Below, one piece after another: positions 17,103 through 24,587 of a stretch of 64,000 nucleotides of DNA. Made by a program: the position numbers and the translations under genes. How positions within the stretch are numbered: the stretch's first letter is position 1; every line of letters starts with the position of its first letter. Origin of the DNA: Aquisalimonas sp007126095 (GTDB taxonomy: Bacteria > Pseudomonadota > Gammaproteobacteria > Nitrococcales > Aquisalimonadaceae); contig NZ_JBLWFT010000001.1 of the NCBI RefSeq assembly GCF_048323695.1, positions 62,001 through 126,000 of the forward strand, given 5' to 3'. The notes beneath the pieces are model-generated. The model saw only the letters and a list, made by a program, of their open reading frames with translations, did not search any database and was not told the DNA's origin.

Positions 17103-18931
17103 TTCTGACCGGCCATGTTGGCGCGCGTGACGACGCCATCCGGATAGCGCCAGTGCGGGTCGTCGTATACACGGCCCATCCAGCGCGTGACGATCCGGCA
17201 GTAGTCTTCCGTGCCGCGAAATTCCCGTACGAAGGTGTTGATGGCGTCCAGCAGCGTCAGGTTCTCCGGCTGGTTGGCAACGGCGGCGCTGTAGTACCAG
17301 AGGCTGTCGTCGAGATTGTCCGGAAGGGTCTCGATGCGCCCCTGCAATGGACTGTCGTTGCCGTAGCAACTCCAGTGGAAGATCGGCAGGTCCACGGCAA
17401 AGGCGTCCACGATACCCTCCACGAGTGCATCGTGAATGACGCTCTGATCGTTGTAGGCCAGCAGGTTGGCCAGTTCAGTGCGGCCTCCCGGCGTGTTCCG
17501 GTTGGCCTGCCACCTCAGCCCACGTGCCTCCATCACTTCCAGTGCGGCCGGGTCGTTGATGACGCCCAGCACGCGGCCATGCAGGTCGTTCAGTGATTGA
17601 ATGCGGTCGTCTCCCGTCCGGCGCGCGAGCACGTAGGGCAGGAATGTGTAGGGTTCCGAGAAGGCGGCCCGGTCGTAGCCCGCCACCGGCGGAAGCGCGC
17701 TCCAGGCTATGTCGGCTTCGGGCTCGCCGCGCGTGCGACCGGCTTCGAGCAATTGCGTGCACAGCGCCCACGGGTGCTCAACGAACTCACACTCCACGCC
17801 CAGCCAGCGGGCGAACGCCATGGCGATCTCGGCATCCAGCCCCTGCAGGGGTTGGTCCGCCGCCTTGCGGAACGAGACCCCCTGGAACGCGGGCTCGATG
17901 GCGATGCGCACGGCGCCGCGGGCGCGGATTGCGTCGAGGCGCTGCCAACCCGGGGTGGACACGAGTTGCTCTGTGGTCAGAATCGCGGTCAGGGACTTGT
18001 TCAGGTGATCCGTCGTGTCGCTGCTGTGAGCCGCGGCAAGATCGCACAGGGTGGCGCGGCCCCACTCGCTGCGTGTGCGTGCGTGGAGGCTGGTGTCGCC
18101 GGCCAGCTGCACTGTTTCGGCGATGATGCGGTTGTTGGACTGGATCTCGTCGACATGGCCGTTCATTGCCTCAAGCAGCCGGTGAGCAGTGCCGAGGGAA
18201 TCGGTGACCCGTCCGGACAGCGACTGCAGTCGCGTTTCCGCGTCGGCGAGGACCTGTTCAAGTGCCTCGGAGACGGTGGTGAGATCGATCTGCTCGGCGG
18301 CTTGTTGCGCGCTCTCCTGGGTACGCAACGCCAGGTCGCGTATCTCGTTTGCGACCACCGCAAACCCGTTGCCGTGCTCTCCGGCATGTGCGGCCTCAAT
18401 GGCCGCGTTCAGAGACAGCAGCTGGACGGTCCGACTGATGCCGTCGATGGTCTTTATGAACTTCTTTGATCCCCGGGACTGTTGCTCGATGCGGTTCGCC
18501 AGTGCCGCGAACTGCTCTGTAAAAAACTGGTGCGTTCGAGCCAGTTCCTGTTCCATGTCGGTGCGCAGGGCTTCGGCGTTTCGGTCGCTCTCCCCGAGCT
18601 GTTCGCGGGTCCGGCCGAGGAACTCGGTCTGCTCTCCAGAACGTGCGGAGATTTCCCCCAGGGTCGTGTCCACCACGTCCAGCCCCTGCTCCGCGTGGGC
18701 GACGAGGGCCTCTGCGCGCGCACTGATCTGGTGCGCATGCCGCGCGGTTGCGCGTTCATCGCTCTCTCCTGTCGCCGCGAGCAGTGCGGCCCGCACCTGC
18801 TCGGGGACAGCGTCGCCGCCCACCTCCAGAGCGCCTGCGATATCTCCCGCCTCCAGTGCTTTCAGCCAGTCCTGGCCGGTATCCATTGAGTCGCTGCGCT
18901 GGTGTGTGGCGAGGCGGGAGAGTGCAAACAT
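17099..18931 (-). CDS. Soluble chemoreceptor with C-terminal periplasmic-binding-type domain
   Basis: 610 aa with no membrane segment or signal peptide. Residues about 70-330 form a methyl-accepting signalling coiled coil with the conserved tip LLSLNAAIEAAHAG...GFAVVANEIRDLA (about 171-200). Residues about 335-590 form a family-3 solute-binding fold (AIRARGAVRIAIEP, then LQGLDAEIAMAFARWLGVE). In classical systems that domain is periplasmic; here it should be cytoplasmic, so the protein probably senses an internal amino-acid-like metabolite and signals to CheA/CheW. Start ATG 18931 follows AAGGAG. It is monocistronic; its stop codon overlaps the photolyase stop. Confidence 0.85.
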   Translation of the reverse strand: MFALSRLATHQRSDSMDTGQDWLKALEAGDIAGALEVGGDAVPEQVRAALLAATGESDERATARHAHQISARAEALVAHAEQGLDVVDTTLGEISARSGEQTEFLGRTREQLGESDRNAEALRTDMEQELARTHQFFTEQFAALANRIEQQSRGSKKFIKTIDGISRTVQLLSLNAAIEAAHAGEHGNGFAVVANEIRDLALRTQESAQQAAEQIDLTTVSEALEQVLADAETRLQSLSGRVTDSLGTAHRLLEAMNGHVDEIQSNNRIIAETVQLAGDTSLHARTRSEWGRATLCDLAAAHSSDTTDHLNKSLTAILTTEQLVSTPGWQRLDAIRARGAVRIAIEPAFQGVSFRKAADQPLQGLDAEIAMAFARWLGVECEFVEHPWALCTQLLEAGRTRGEPEADIAWSALPPVAGYDRAAFSEPYTFLPYVLARRTGDDRIQSLNDLHGRVLGVINDPAALEVMEARGLRWQANRNTPGGRTELANLLAYNDQSVIHDALVEGIVDAFAVDLPIFHWSCYGNDSPLQGRIETLPDNLDDSLWYYSAAVANQPENLTLLDAINTFVREFRGTEDYCRIVTRWMGRVYDDPHWRYPDGVVTRANMAGQN

Positions 18932-19242
18932 CGGGTGCTCCTTGCGTTTGTGGCGTTGGGATTCGCCTGAAGCAAATATCCGGCCAGCTTGACGGCAGGC
19001 CACTCGGTTTCTTCGCTGCATGCGGTTGCGGCAATGTCGCAAACTTGCGTTCAGAGCCGATGCCTGTAATGTTTGCGGGGAATACCTCATGTGCTGGTGG
19101 TCCGGGGGTGGGCGGACACACTGGCCGTTTCTGGATCTTTCAGTCGAAGAGTGCTCACGTCTCTACGGCCTTTTCCTCGAGGTGCCGTGCACTTGGGCTG
19201 GCGTCGCTCTGCGGGGGGGCGTAACTGGACAGGGCATGGTCC
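18932..19242. other. 311-bp divergent intergenic region
   Basis: Separates the minus-strand chemoreceptor gene from the plus-strand PAS-GGDEF gene and must contain promoters for both. I see no consensus -35/-10 pair. The only structure noted is a short inverted repeat, TTGCG (19026-19030) and CGCAA (19038-19042). No small gene with a credible ribosome binding site was found. Confidence 0.3.
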
Positions 19243-21192
19243 ATGCGTTTGCCGTTCTGGTTGCAAGTCGTGGGTGTGTGGGTGCTGGCGGCAGCACTCG
19301 TCGCTTTGCCGTTATGGTTGCTGCATGATCGGGAGACTGATGCCTACCTGGAGCGGGAGCGGGTGGAACTCCAGGCGGCGTTGCGCAGCACCGATGCGCT
19401 GCTGCGGACCATGACCAATCAGGCCTTTGCCGATCTTCTCGAGCGGGGCCAGCTGCGTGAGATTCTCTCCCGTCCCTATGATGGCCCGCTGGGAGGCGTT
19501 GCCGATTTCCACCGGGATCCGGTGCTGGCGGTTGGCCATCAGACCCACCGCAGCCTGCGCAACTGCTGTGGCGCCAGTCTGCATGTGGTCGGGGCCAACG
19601 GTGAGTCGATCGTCCACTTCGATGCCCGGCTTGAGCAGGATCGAGCGGACAGCGTCGCCGCCCGGCCCGGTATCGAACGCATACTCGGCAATCGCATGGG
19701 CGCGCAGGGGTTTGAGCTTGATGCGGTGGGGCTCGCCTATCGGCGGGTGTTGCCAATCTGGGATGGCGATCGCCCGGTGGGTGCGGTGGAGGCCGTGCTC
19801 CAGCCCGGTGATTTGACCACGCTCCTGCGCCGCATCGGCGGGGAAGCGCTGCTCTACCATCTCCTGTTGCGCGCTGATGCGCTGCCGGAGGTCGCGGGTG
19901 GGGGCGGCAGCGGCCAGTGGGTCCAGTCCACGGACTTGCACCCGGACCTGCTGGAGCCTGTTCAGGCCGGTCGTTTCGCCTCTCGCATGCCGCACTGGCT
20001 GGAGCAGTCTTCCGCGCTACGCAGCGCCCTGCGTGAGAGCCTGCCGCGGAATGAGCCCGTCACCGCCCTGGTCCGCGACGCGTACGGTCGCCATGTTGCC
20101 GTGGTCATGGCCCCGGTCAGCGATATCTCCGGCAATCCCATTGGCTACGCGGCGTCGGAGAGCAACGCTGCTCCAATCATTGCCTGGCGGCAGCAACTTG
20201 CCTTCTCGGGTGGGCTGGTGTTTCTGCTTGTCGGCGCGCTCGGGCACGTGGCGTTGCTGATGGTGCGCTCCCGGCGCGGGGCCAGTGCCCTGCGCGAGCA
20301 GATCAACGCGATTACGGAGAGCATGGGCGAGGGGGTCTACGTCCTCGACGCCCATGGCCGGGTTCGGTACGTGAATCAGGCGGCCAGCGATCTGCTGGGA
20401 TATCACGAGAACGAGATCGTCGGGGCGCGCGCCAACGCGCTGTTCCATGATAGCCGAGGCGACCAGGGGCGGCCGGCCGACATACCCGGGTGGGATGTGA
20501 CCTCCACCGGGGGCACCTACCGGAGCGATAATCACCAGCTGCAGTGCCGCGACGGCTCGAGTCTTCCGATTTCGCTCACCGTGGCTCCGCTGAAGGGCCG
20601 GGAGGCAGGCGTGGTGGGGGTCTTCCACGACATCGCCGATCGTGCAAGGGAGCTGTCATCCCTGAAAGAGCAGGTCGCCCGCGACCCGCTCACCGGCCTC
20701 GGTAACCGCCGCATGCTCGACACCAGTCTGCAGCGGGAGAGCATCCGTGCGCGTCGCTCCGGCGAAGCGTTGTCTTTGCTGATGCTGGATGTGGATCAGT
20801 TCAAGGTATTCAACGACACCTTCGGGCATCCGGCTGGTGACGAGACGCTGCGGCGGATCGCCACGGTGCTCGAGCAGAGCGTTATCCGCTCCGACGACCT
20901 CATCTGCCGCTACGGTGGCGAGGAGTTCGCCGTTATTCTGCCCCATGCCGGCGCGGAAGCGGCGGTGATCGTGGCCGAGCGGATCCGCATGTCGGTGGAG
21001 GCGGCCGGGATTCCACAGCCGCCTGAGGCCAACAGCCCCGTGGTCACGGTCAGCGTCGGTTGTGCCACTGCTGTGGGCGATGCCGTCGAGCCCGCGCTGT
21101 TGATCGCCCGGGCCGATGCGGGCGTCTACCGGGCCAAGCGCCTCGGGCGGAATCGCGTGGAGGGCGGGACGGAGCGCGGCGTGTCTCTATGA
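19243..21192 (+). CDS. Membrane PAS-GGDEF diguanylate cyclase
   Basis: 649 aa. TM1 spans about residues 6-27, a periplasmic Cache-like sensor about 28-320 (a Cys pair NCCGAS near 108; LYRRVLPIWDGDRPVGAVEAVLQ-type strands), and TM2 about 325-345. A PAS domain follows (ITESMGEGVYVLDAHG to about 470), then a GGDEF domain (DPLTGLGNRR, LMLDVDQFKVFND, catalytic RYGGEEFAVIL). The active site is intact, so it should make c-di-GMP in response to a periplasmic ligand and a PAS-bound signal. The usual RxxD inhibitory site before GGEEF reads SDDL, so product feedback may be absent. It is divergent from the soluble chemoreceptor. Confidence 0.88.
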   Translation: MRLPFWLQVVGVWVLAAALVALPLWLLHDRETDAYLERERVELQAALRSTDALLRTMTNQAFADLLERGQLREILSRPYDGPLGGVADFHRDPVLAVGHQTHRSLRNCCGASLHVVGANGESIVHFDARLEQDRADSVAARPGIERILGNRMGAQGFELDAVGLAYRRVLPIWDGDRPVGAVEAVLQPGDLTTLLRRIGGEALLYHLLLRADALPEVAGGGGSGQWVQSTDLHPDLLEPVQAGRFASRMPHWLEQSSALRSALRESLPRNEPVTALVRDAYGRHVAVVMAPVSDISGNPIGYAASESNAAPIIAWRQQLAFSGGLVFLLVGALGHVALLMVRSRRGASALREQINAITESMGEGVYVLDAHGRVRYVNQAASDLLGYHENEIVGARANALFHDSRGDQGRPADIPGWDVTSTGGTYRSDNHQLQCRDGSSLPISLTVAPLKGREAGVVGVFHDIADRARELSSLKEQVARDPLTGLGNRRMLDTSLQRESIRARRSGEALSLLMLDVDQFKVFNDTFGHPAGDETLRRIATVLEQSVIRSDDLICRYGGEEFAVILPHAGAEAAVIVAERIRMSVEAAGIPQPPEANSPVVTVSVGCATAVGDAVEPALLIARADAGVYRAKRLGRNRVEGGTERGVSL

Positions 21193-21210
21193 TCCCGCGC
21201 CCGCGGTGGG

Positions 21211-21216
21211 TATACT
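21211..21216 (+). promoter_or_regulatory. Likely -10 element of thrS promoter
   Basis: TATACT at 21211-21216 lies about 100 bases before the thrS start, leaving room for a structured leader. No good -35 hexamer is present at the expected distance. Confidence 0.45.
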
Positions 21217-21234
21217 GCGCCGCTTGATCGCTCC

Positions 21235-21263
21235 GTGCCGGCCGCCCCCGTGACGGCCGGCAC
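21235..21263 (+). promoter_or_regulatory. Upstream leader hairpin of thrS
   Basis: A perfect 10-bp stem, GTGCCGGCCG (21235-21244) with CGGCCGGCAC (21254-21263), around a 9-base loop. In E. coli the thrS operator contains a large upstream hairpin plus an anticodon-like hairpin next to the ribosome binding site; this element occupies the upstream position. Confidence 0.5.
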
Positions 21264-21274
21264 CGCAAATACAC

Positions 21275-21295
21275 GTGGCCTCTCGTATGGGTCAC
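21275..21295 (+). promoter_or_regulatory. thrS operator: tRNA-Thr anticodon-arm mimic
   Basis: GTGGCC (21275-21280) pairs with GGTCAC (21290-21295), including one G-U, and a closing U-G leaves the 7-base loop CUCGUAU (21282-21288). CGU (21284-21286) is in anticodon position with U before and A after, matching a tRNA-Thr(CGU) anticodon loop. It ends 8 bases before the AGGAGAG ribosome binding site. In E. coli ThrRS binds such a mimic to repress its own translation; function here is inferred from structure and position. Confidence 0.6.
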
Positions 21296-21315
21296 CACTG
21301 TCAGGAGAGCTCTCC

Positions 21316-23241
21316 ATGCCAGTCATTACACTGCCGGACGGCAGTCGCCGCGAATACAACGACCCCGTCTCCATCTCCCACGTCGCCGCTGACATCGGCG
21401 CCGGGCTCGCCAAGGCGACCCTGGCCGGCCGTATCAACGGCGAACTCCACGATGCCTGCGATCTCATCACTGACGACGCGCAGCTGGAGATCATTACGCC
21501 GAAGAGCGACGAGGGGCTGGAGATCATCCGTCACTCCTGTGCCCACATGCTCGGGCAGGCGGTGAAGCAGCTCTATCCGGAAGCACAAATGGCCATCGGC
21601 CCGGTAGTGGAAGACGGCTTCTACTACGACATCCGTTTCGATGACGGTTTCACGCCGGACGACCTGGAGAAGATCGAGCAGCGCATGGCGGAGCTCATCG
21701 ACCAGGAGTACGACGTCATCAAAGAGGTGACGCCGCGCGACGAGGTGCTGCGCATCTTTCGTGAGCGCGGTGAGAGCTACAAGGTCAAGCTGGTGGAGGA
21801 CATGCCGGATGTCACCCACATGGCCCTGTACTACCATCAGGAGTACGTGGACATGTGCCTCGGCCCGCATGTGCCCAATACGCGCTTCTGCAAGGCGTTC
21901 AAGCTCACCAAGCTGGCCGGCGCCTACTGGCGGGCCGACGCCAGCAACGAGATGCTCCAGCGCATCTACGGCACGGCGTGGGGAGACCGCAAGGGCCTCA
22001 AGGCCTATCTCAAGCGGCTGGAAGAGGCGCAGAAGCGCGACCACCGGCGTATCGCCAAGGCCCAGGACCTCTTCCACCTGCAGGAAGAGTCGCCGGGCAT
22101 GGTGTTCTGGCACGACAAGGGCTGGCGCGTCTATCGCGTGCTGGAGGACTACATCCGCAACCTGCTGCGCGAGCACGATTACCAGGAAGTGCGCACGCCG
22201 CAGCTGGTGGACCGTAGCCTGTGGGAGAAATCCGGGCACTGGGAGAAGTTCGGTGACGACATGTTCTACACCGAATCCGAGAACCGGATGTATGCGGTCA
22301 AACCCATGAACTGCCCCTGCCACGTGCAGATCTTCAACCAGGGCCTGAAGAGCTACCGCGACCTCCCCCTGCGTATGGCCGAGTTCGGTTCCTGCCACCG
22401 CAACGAGCCTTCGGGCACGCTGCACGGGCTCATGCGCGTGCGCAACTTCGTCCAGGACGATGCCCACATCTTCTGTACCGAGGAGCAGGTCCAGTCGGAA
22501 GTGGCGGCGTTCATCGACATGGTCTTCCGCGCCTACCGGGAGCTCGGCTTCGATGACATTCTCATCGCGCTGTCCACCCGGCCGGCAAAGCGCGTGGGCT
22601 CCGATGATGTCTGGGACAAGGCGGAAGCGGCGCTGGAGACCGCGCTCGACAACGCCGGTCTCGACTACACGCTGCAGCCGGGCGAGGGCGCCTTCTACGG
22701 GCCGAAGGTGGAGTTCTCCCTGAAGGATTGCCTCGGCCGTGTGTGGCAGTGCGGTACCATTCAGGTGGATTTCGCCCTGCCGGGGCGGCTCGGTGCCGAC
22801 TACGTGGCCGAAGATGGCTCGCGTCGCGAGCCGGTCATGCTCCATCGGGCGATTCTCGGTTCCTTCGAGCGGTTCATCGGTATTCTGATCGAAGAACACG
22901 CCGGAGCGCTGCCCCTGTGGCTGGCTCCCGAGCAGGCGGTGGTGATGAATATTACCGACCGGCAGGCGGATTTTGCCCGTGAGGTTGAAAAAACCCTTCG
23001 CAGTCGGGGATTTCGCGCCTCCTCTGACTTGAGAAACGAGAAGATCGGCTTTAAAATCCGCGAGCACACATTGCAAAAGGTCCCCTACATGCTCGTCATC
23101 GGGGACCGCGAAATGGAATCAGGATCCGTTGCCGTGCGGACCCGGTCAGGTGAAGATCTGGGCTCGATGAAGGTCGAGGCGCTGATCGACAAGCTTGAAG
23201 CGGAAGTGGCGCGGCGCACTCGTGGTACAGCGGAGGATTGA
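21316..23241 (+). CDS. thrS: Threonine-tRNA ligase
   Basis: 641 aa, the usual bacterial length. Charges tRNA-Thr with threonine and edits mis-charged serine. Domains in order: TGS (about 1-62, beginning MPVITLPDGS), the second editing domain with HSCAHMLGQAV, a class II catalytic core (about 240-530) and an anticodon-binding domain (about 540-641). Zinc and active-site residues are in MNCPCH, CHRNEPSG and HRAILGSFERF. The start follows AGGAGAG and sits behind the anticodon-mimic leader. The stop TGA is 3 bases from the AUC start of infC, in the same frame. Confidence 0.97.
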   Translation: MPVITLPDGSRREYNDPVSISHVAADIGAGLAKATLAGRINGELHDACDLITDDAQLEIITPKSDEGLEIIRHSCAHMLGQAVKQLYPEAQMAIGPVVEDGFYYDIRFDDGFTPDDLEKIEQRMAELIDQEYDVIKEVTPRDEVLRIFRERGESYKVKLVEDMPDVTHMALYYHQEYVDMCLGPHVPNTRFCKAFKLTKLAGAYWRADASNEMLQRIYGTAWGDRKGLKAYLKRLEEAQKRDHRRIAKAQDLFHLQEESPGMVFWHDKGWRVYRVLEDYIRNLLREHDYQEVRTPQLVDRSLWEKSGHWEKFGDDMFYTESENRMYAVKPMNCPCHVQIFNQGLKSYRDLPLRMAEFGSCHRNEPSGTLHGLMRVRNFVQDDAHIFCTEEQVQSEVAAFIDMVFRAYRELGFDDILIALSTRPAKRVGSDDVWDKAEAALETALDNAGLDYTLQPGEGAFYGPKVEFSLKDCLGRVWQCGTIQVDFALPGRLGADYVAEDGSRREPVMLHRAILGSFERFIGILIEEHAGALPLWLAPEQAVVMNITDRQADFAREVEKTLRSRGFRASSDLRNEKIGFKIREHTLQKVPYMLVIGDREMESGSVAVRTRSGEDLGSMKVEALIDKLEAEVARRTRGTAED

Positions 23242-23244
23242 AAC

Positions 23245-23793
23245 ATCGCTCTGAAGAATAAGCGGAAGCGGTCTGCGCCCGTTGATGAAAAACCCATCAA
23301 CGACAAGATTCGTACTGAGCAGGTCCGTCTGATCGATCAGGACGGGGAACAGGCCGGGGTCATGTCGCTCCAGGAGGCACTGGAGCGGGCAGAGGAGGCC
23401 GGTCTCGACCTGGTCGAGATGGTGCCGCATCCTGAGACGGCCGTTTGCCGCATCATGGATTACGGCAAACACAAGTTCGAGGCGAGCAAGAAGCAGCAGG
23501 CCGCCAAGAAGAAGCAGAAGCAGGTGCAGCTCAAGGAAGTGAAGTTCCGGCCCGGCACCGACGCTGGCGATTACAACGTCAAGGTCCGGAACCTGCGGAA
23601 GTTTCTCGAAGATGGCGACCGCGGCAAGGTCACCCTGCGGTTCCGGGGGCGCGAGATGGCGCACCAAGACCTCGGGCTGAAGTTGCTGGAGCGGGTCGAG
23701 ACCGACCTGGAAGACATCGCCACCGTGGAGCAGCGCCCCAAGATGGAAGGGCGCACCATGATCATGATGCTTGCTCCGCGCAAGAAGAACTGA
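23245..23793 (+). CDS. infC: Translation initiation factor IF-3 (AUC start)
   Basis: 182 aa with start at ATC 23245. GGAGG at 23232-23236 is 8 bases upstream; no ATG occurs in frame until 23362, which would delete the N-terminal domain (INDKIRTEQVRLIDQDGEQ). IF-3 binds the 30S subunit, rejects non-canonical starts and keeps subunits apart. A rare start codon lets IF-3 repress its own synthesis, as the AUU start does in E. coli. The C-terminal domain carries KEVKFRPGTDAGDYNVK and RFRGREM. It follows thrS directly and shares its transcript. The next gene is reached through a terminator-like hairpin. Confidence 0.95.
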   Translation: MALKNKRKRSAPVDEKPINDKIRTEQVRLIDQDGEQAGVMSLQEALERAEEAGLDLVEMVPHPETAVCRIMDYGKHKFEASKKQQAAKKKQKQVQLKEVKFRPGTDAGDYNVKVRNLRKFLEDGDRGKVTLRFRGREMAHQDLGLKLLERVETDLEDIATVEQRPKMEGRTMIMMLAPRKKN

Positions 23794-23818
23794 TTCGTCA
23801 TTTCGTGGAATGCTGCAT

Positions 23819-23850
23819 GGCCAGCCCTCGCGCTGGCCTGCTGTTTTTTT
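23819..23850 (+). terminator. Terminator/attenuator between infC and rpmI
   Basis: GGCCAGC (23819-23825) pairs with GCTGGCC (23832-23838) around 6 bases, followed by TGCTG and seven T residues (23844-23850). It is placed inside what should be one infC-rpmI-rplT transcript, so partial termination or attenuation is likely. L20 is known to autoregulate this operon in other bacteria. Confidence 0.7.
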
Positions 23851-23866
23851 AGACTGGAGACTGGCA

Positions 23867-24064
23867 ATGCCAAAGATCAAGACCAACCGCGGCGCGGCGA
23901 AGCGCTTTGCGAGGACGGGGTCGGGCCGGTTCAAGCGCAAGCAGGCGTTTGCCAACCACATCCTGACCAAGAAGGCGCAGAAGCGGAAACGCAACCTGCG
24001 CGGCTTCACCCTGGTCGCGAAGCAGGATCACGACGGCGTGCGGCGTCTGCTGCCGTACAGCTGA
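23867..24064 (+). CDS. rpmI: Large ribosomal subunit protein bL35
   Basis: 65 aa, very basic. It begins MPKIKTNRGAAKRFARTGSG, the L35 signature, and ends with the usual short hydrophobic tail LLPYS. Component of the 50S subunit. The start follows GGAGA 6 bases upstream and lies just after the terminator-like hairpin. Between infC and rplT, its universal place in this operon. Confidence 0.97.
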   Translation: MPKIKTNRGAAKRFARTGSGRFKRKQAFANHILTKKAQKRKRNLRGFTLVAKQDHDGVRRLLPYS

Positions 24065-24087
24065 TTGTCAATCGGGGAGTTTGAACC

Positions 24088-24447
24088 ATGGCACGAGTTA
24101 AACGGGGCGTCACCGCCCGCGCCAAGCACAACAAGGTGCTGTCCCGCGCCAAAGGGTATTACGGTGCCCGCAGCCGGAGCTGGCGGATCGCCAACCAGGC
24201 CGTCATCAAGGCCGGCCAGTACCAGTACCGTGACCGCCGCCAGCGCAAGCGCCAGTTCCGCGCCCTCTGGGTGACGCGGATCAACGCGGCCGCGCGCAAC
24301 AACGGTCTGTCGTACAGCCGCCTGATCAGTGGCCTGAAGAAGGCCGACATCGAGCTTGATCGCAAGGTCCTGGCCGACATGGCCGTGTTCGACAAAGCCG
24401 GGTTCACGGCCGTGGCCGAGCAGGCCAAGGCCTCGCTGAACGGCTGA
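24088..24447 (+). CDS. rplT: Large ribosomal subunit protein bL20
   Basis: 119 aa. Begins MARVKRGVTARAKHNKVLS, with the conserved arginine-rich YRDRRQRKRQFRALW. L20 binds 23S rRNA early in 50S assembly and in many bacteria represses its own operon by binding leader RNA. It follows rpmI by 23 bases. The end is followed by two hairpins before pheS. Confidence 0.97.
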   Translation: MARVKRGVTARAKHNKVLSRAKGYYGARSRSWRIANQAVIKAGQYQYRDRRQRKRQFRALWVTRINAAARNNGLSYSRLISGLKKADIELDRKVLADMAVFDKAGFTAVAEQAKASLNG

Positions 24448-24465
24448 TCGGCTCGCCTTTGGTGT

Positions 24466-24483
24466 CCCGGGCCTCGGCCCGGG
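24466..24483 (+). promoter_or_regulatory. GC hairpin ahead of pheST terminator
   Basis: CCCGGGCC (24466-24473) and GGCCCGGG (24476-24483) are self-complementary; a second CCCGGG (24485-24490) could pair instead with the first. Such alternative pairings next to a terminator are what an attenuator needs, but I cannot compute the energies. Confidence 0.35.
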
Positions 24484-24491
24484 GCCCGGGA

Positions 24492-24587
24492 ATGAAGGGA
24501 AAGGTGGGCCAGACCTTTCCCTTTTTTTGTGACAATGCCGCGGCCCGCCGTTCCGGGGGCTGCAGCCGTGACGGCGGAAGAGCATGA
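24492..24587 (+). CDS. Possible Phe-containing leader peptide upstream of pheS
   Basis: A 31-codon frame, MKGKVGQTFPFFCDNAAARR then GGC-rich codons, whose TGA overlaps the pheS ATG as ATGA. Three Phe codons (TTT CCC TTT TTT) fall on the 3' arm and T-run of the terminator. The E. coli pheST operon is attenuated through a Phe-rich leader peptide, PheM. The ribosome binding site here (GGGCCCGGGA) is poor, and TTT codons arise automatically in a T-run, so this may be chance. Confidence 0.3.
   Translation: MKGKVGQTFPFFCDNAAARRSGGCSRDGGRA
24495..24528 (+). terminator. Terminator/attenuator between rplT and pheS
   Basis: AAGGGAAAGGT (24495-24505) pairs perfectly with ACCTTTCCCTT (24513-24523) around 7 bases, with a T-run at 24522-24528. 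It either ends the thrS-rplT transcript or works as the pheST attenuator, since pheS starts 56 bases later in the same direction without an obvious separate promoter. Confidence 0.85.

Noticed and set aside
21301..23076. 591-codon minus-strand frame opposite thrS
   Set aside because: Shadow of thrS; no ribosome binding site or recognisable domain.
23362..23793. infC starting at ATG 23362
   Set aside because: Would delete most of the IF-3 N-terminal domain, and GGAGG with the AUC start lies upstream in frame.
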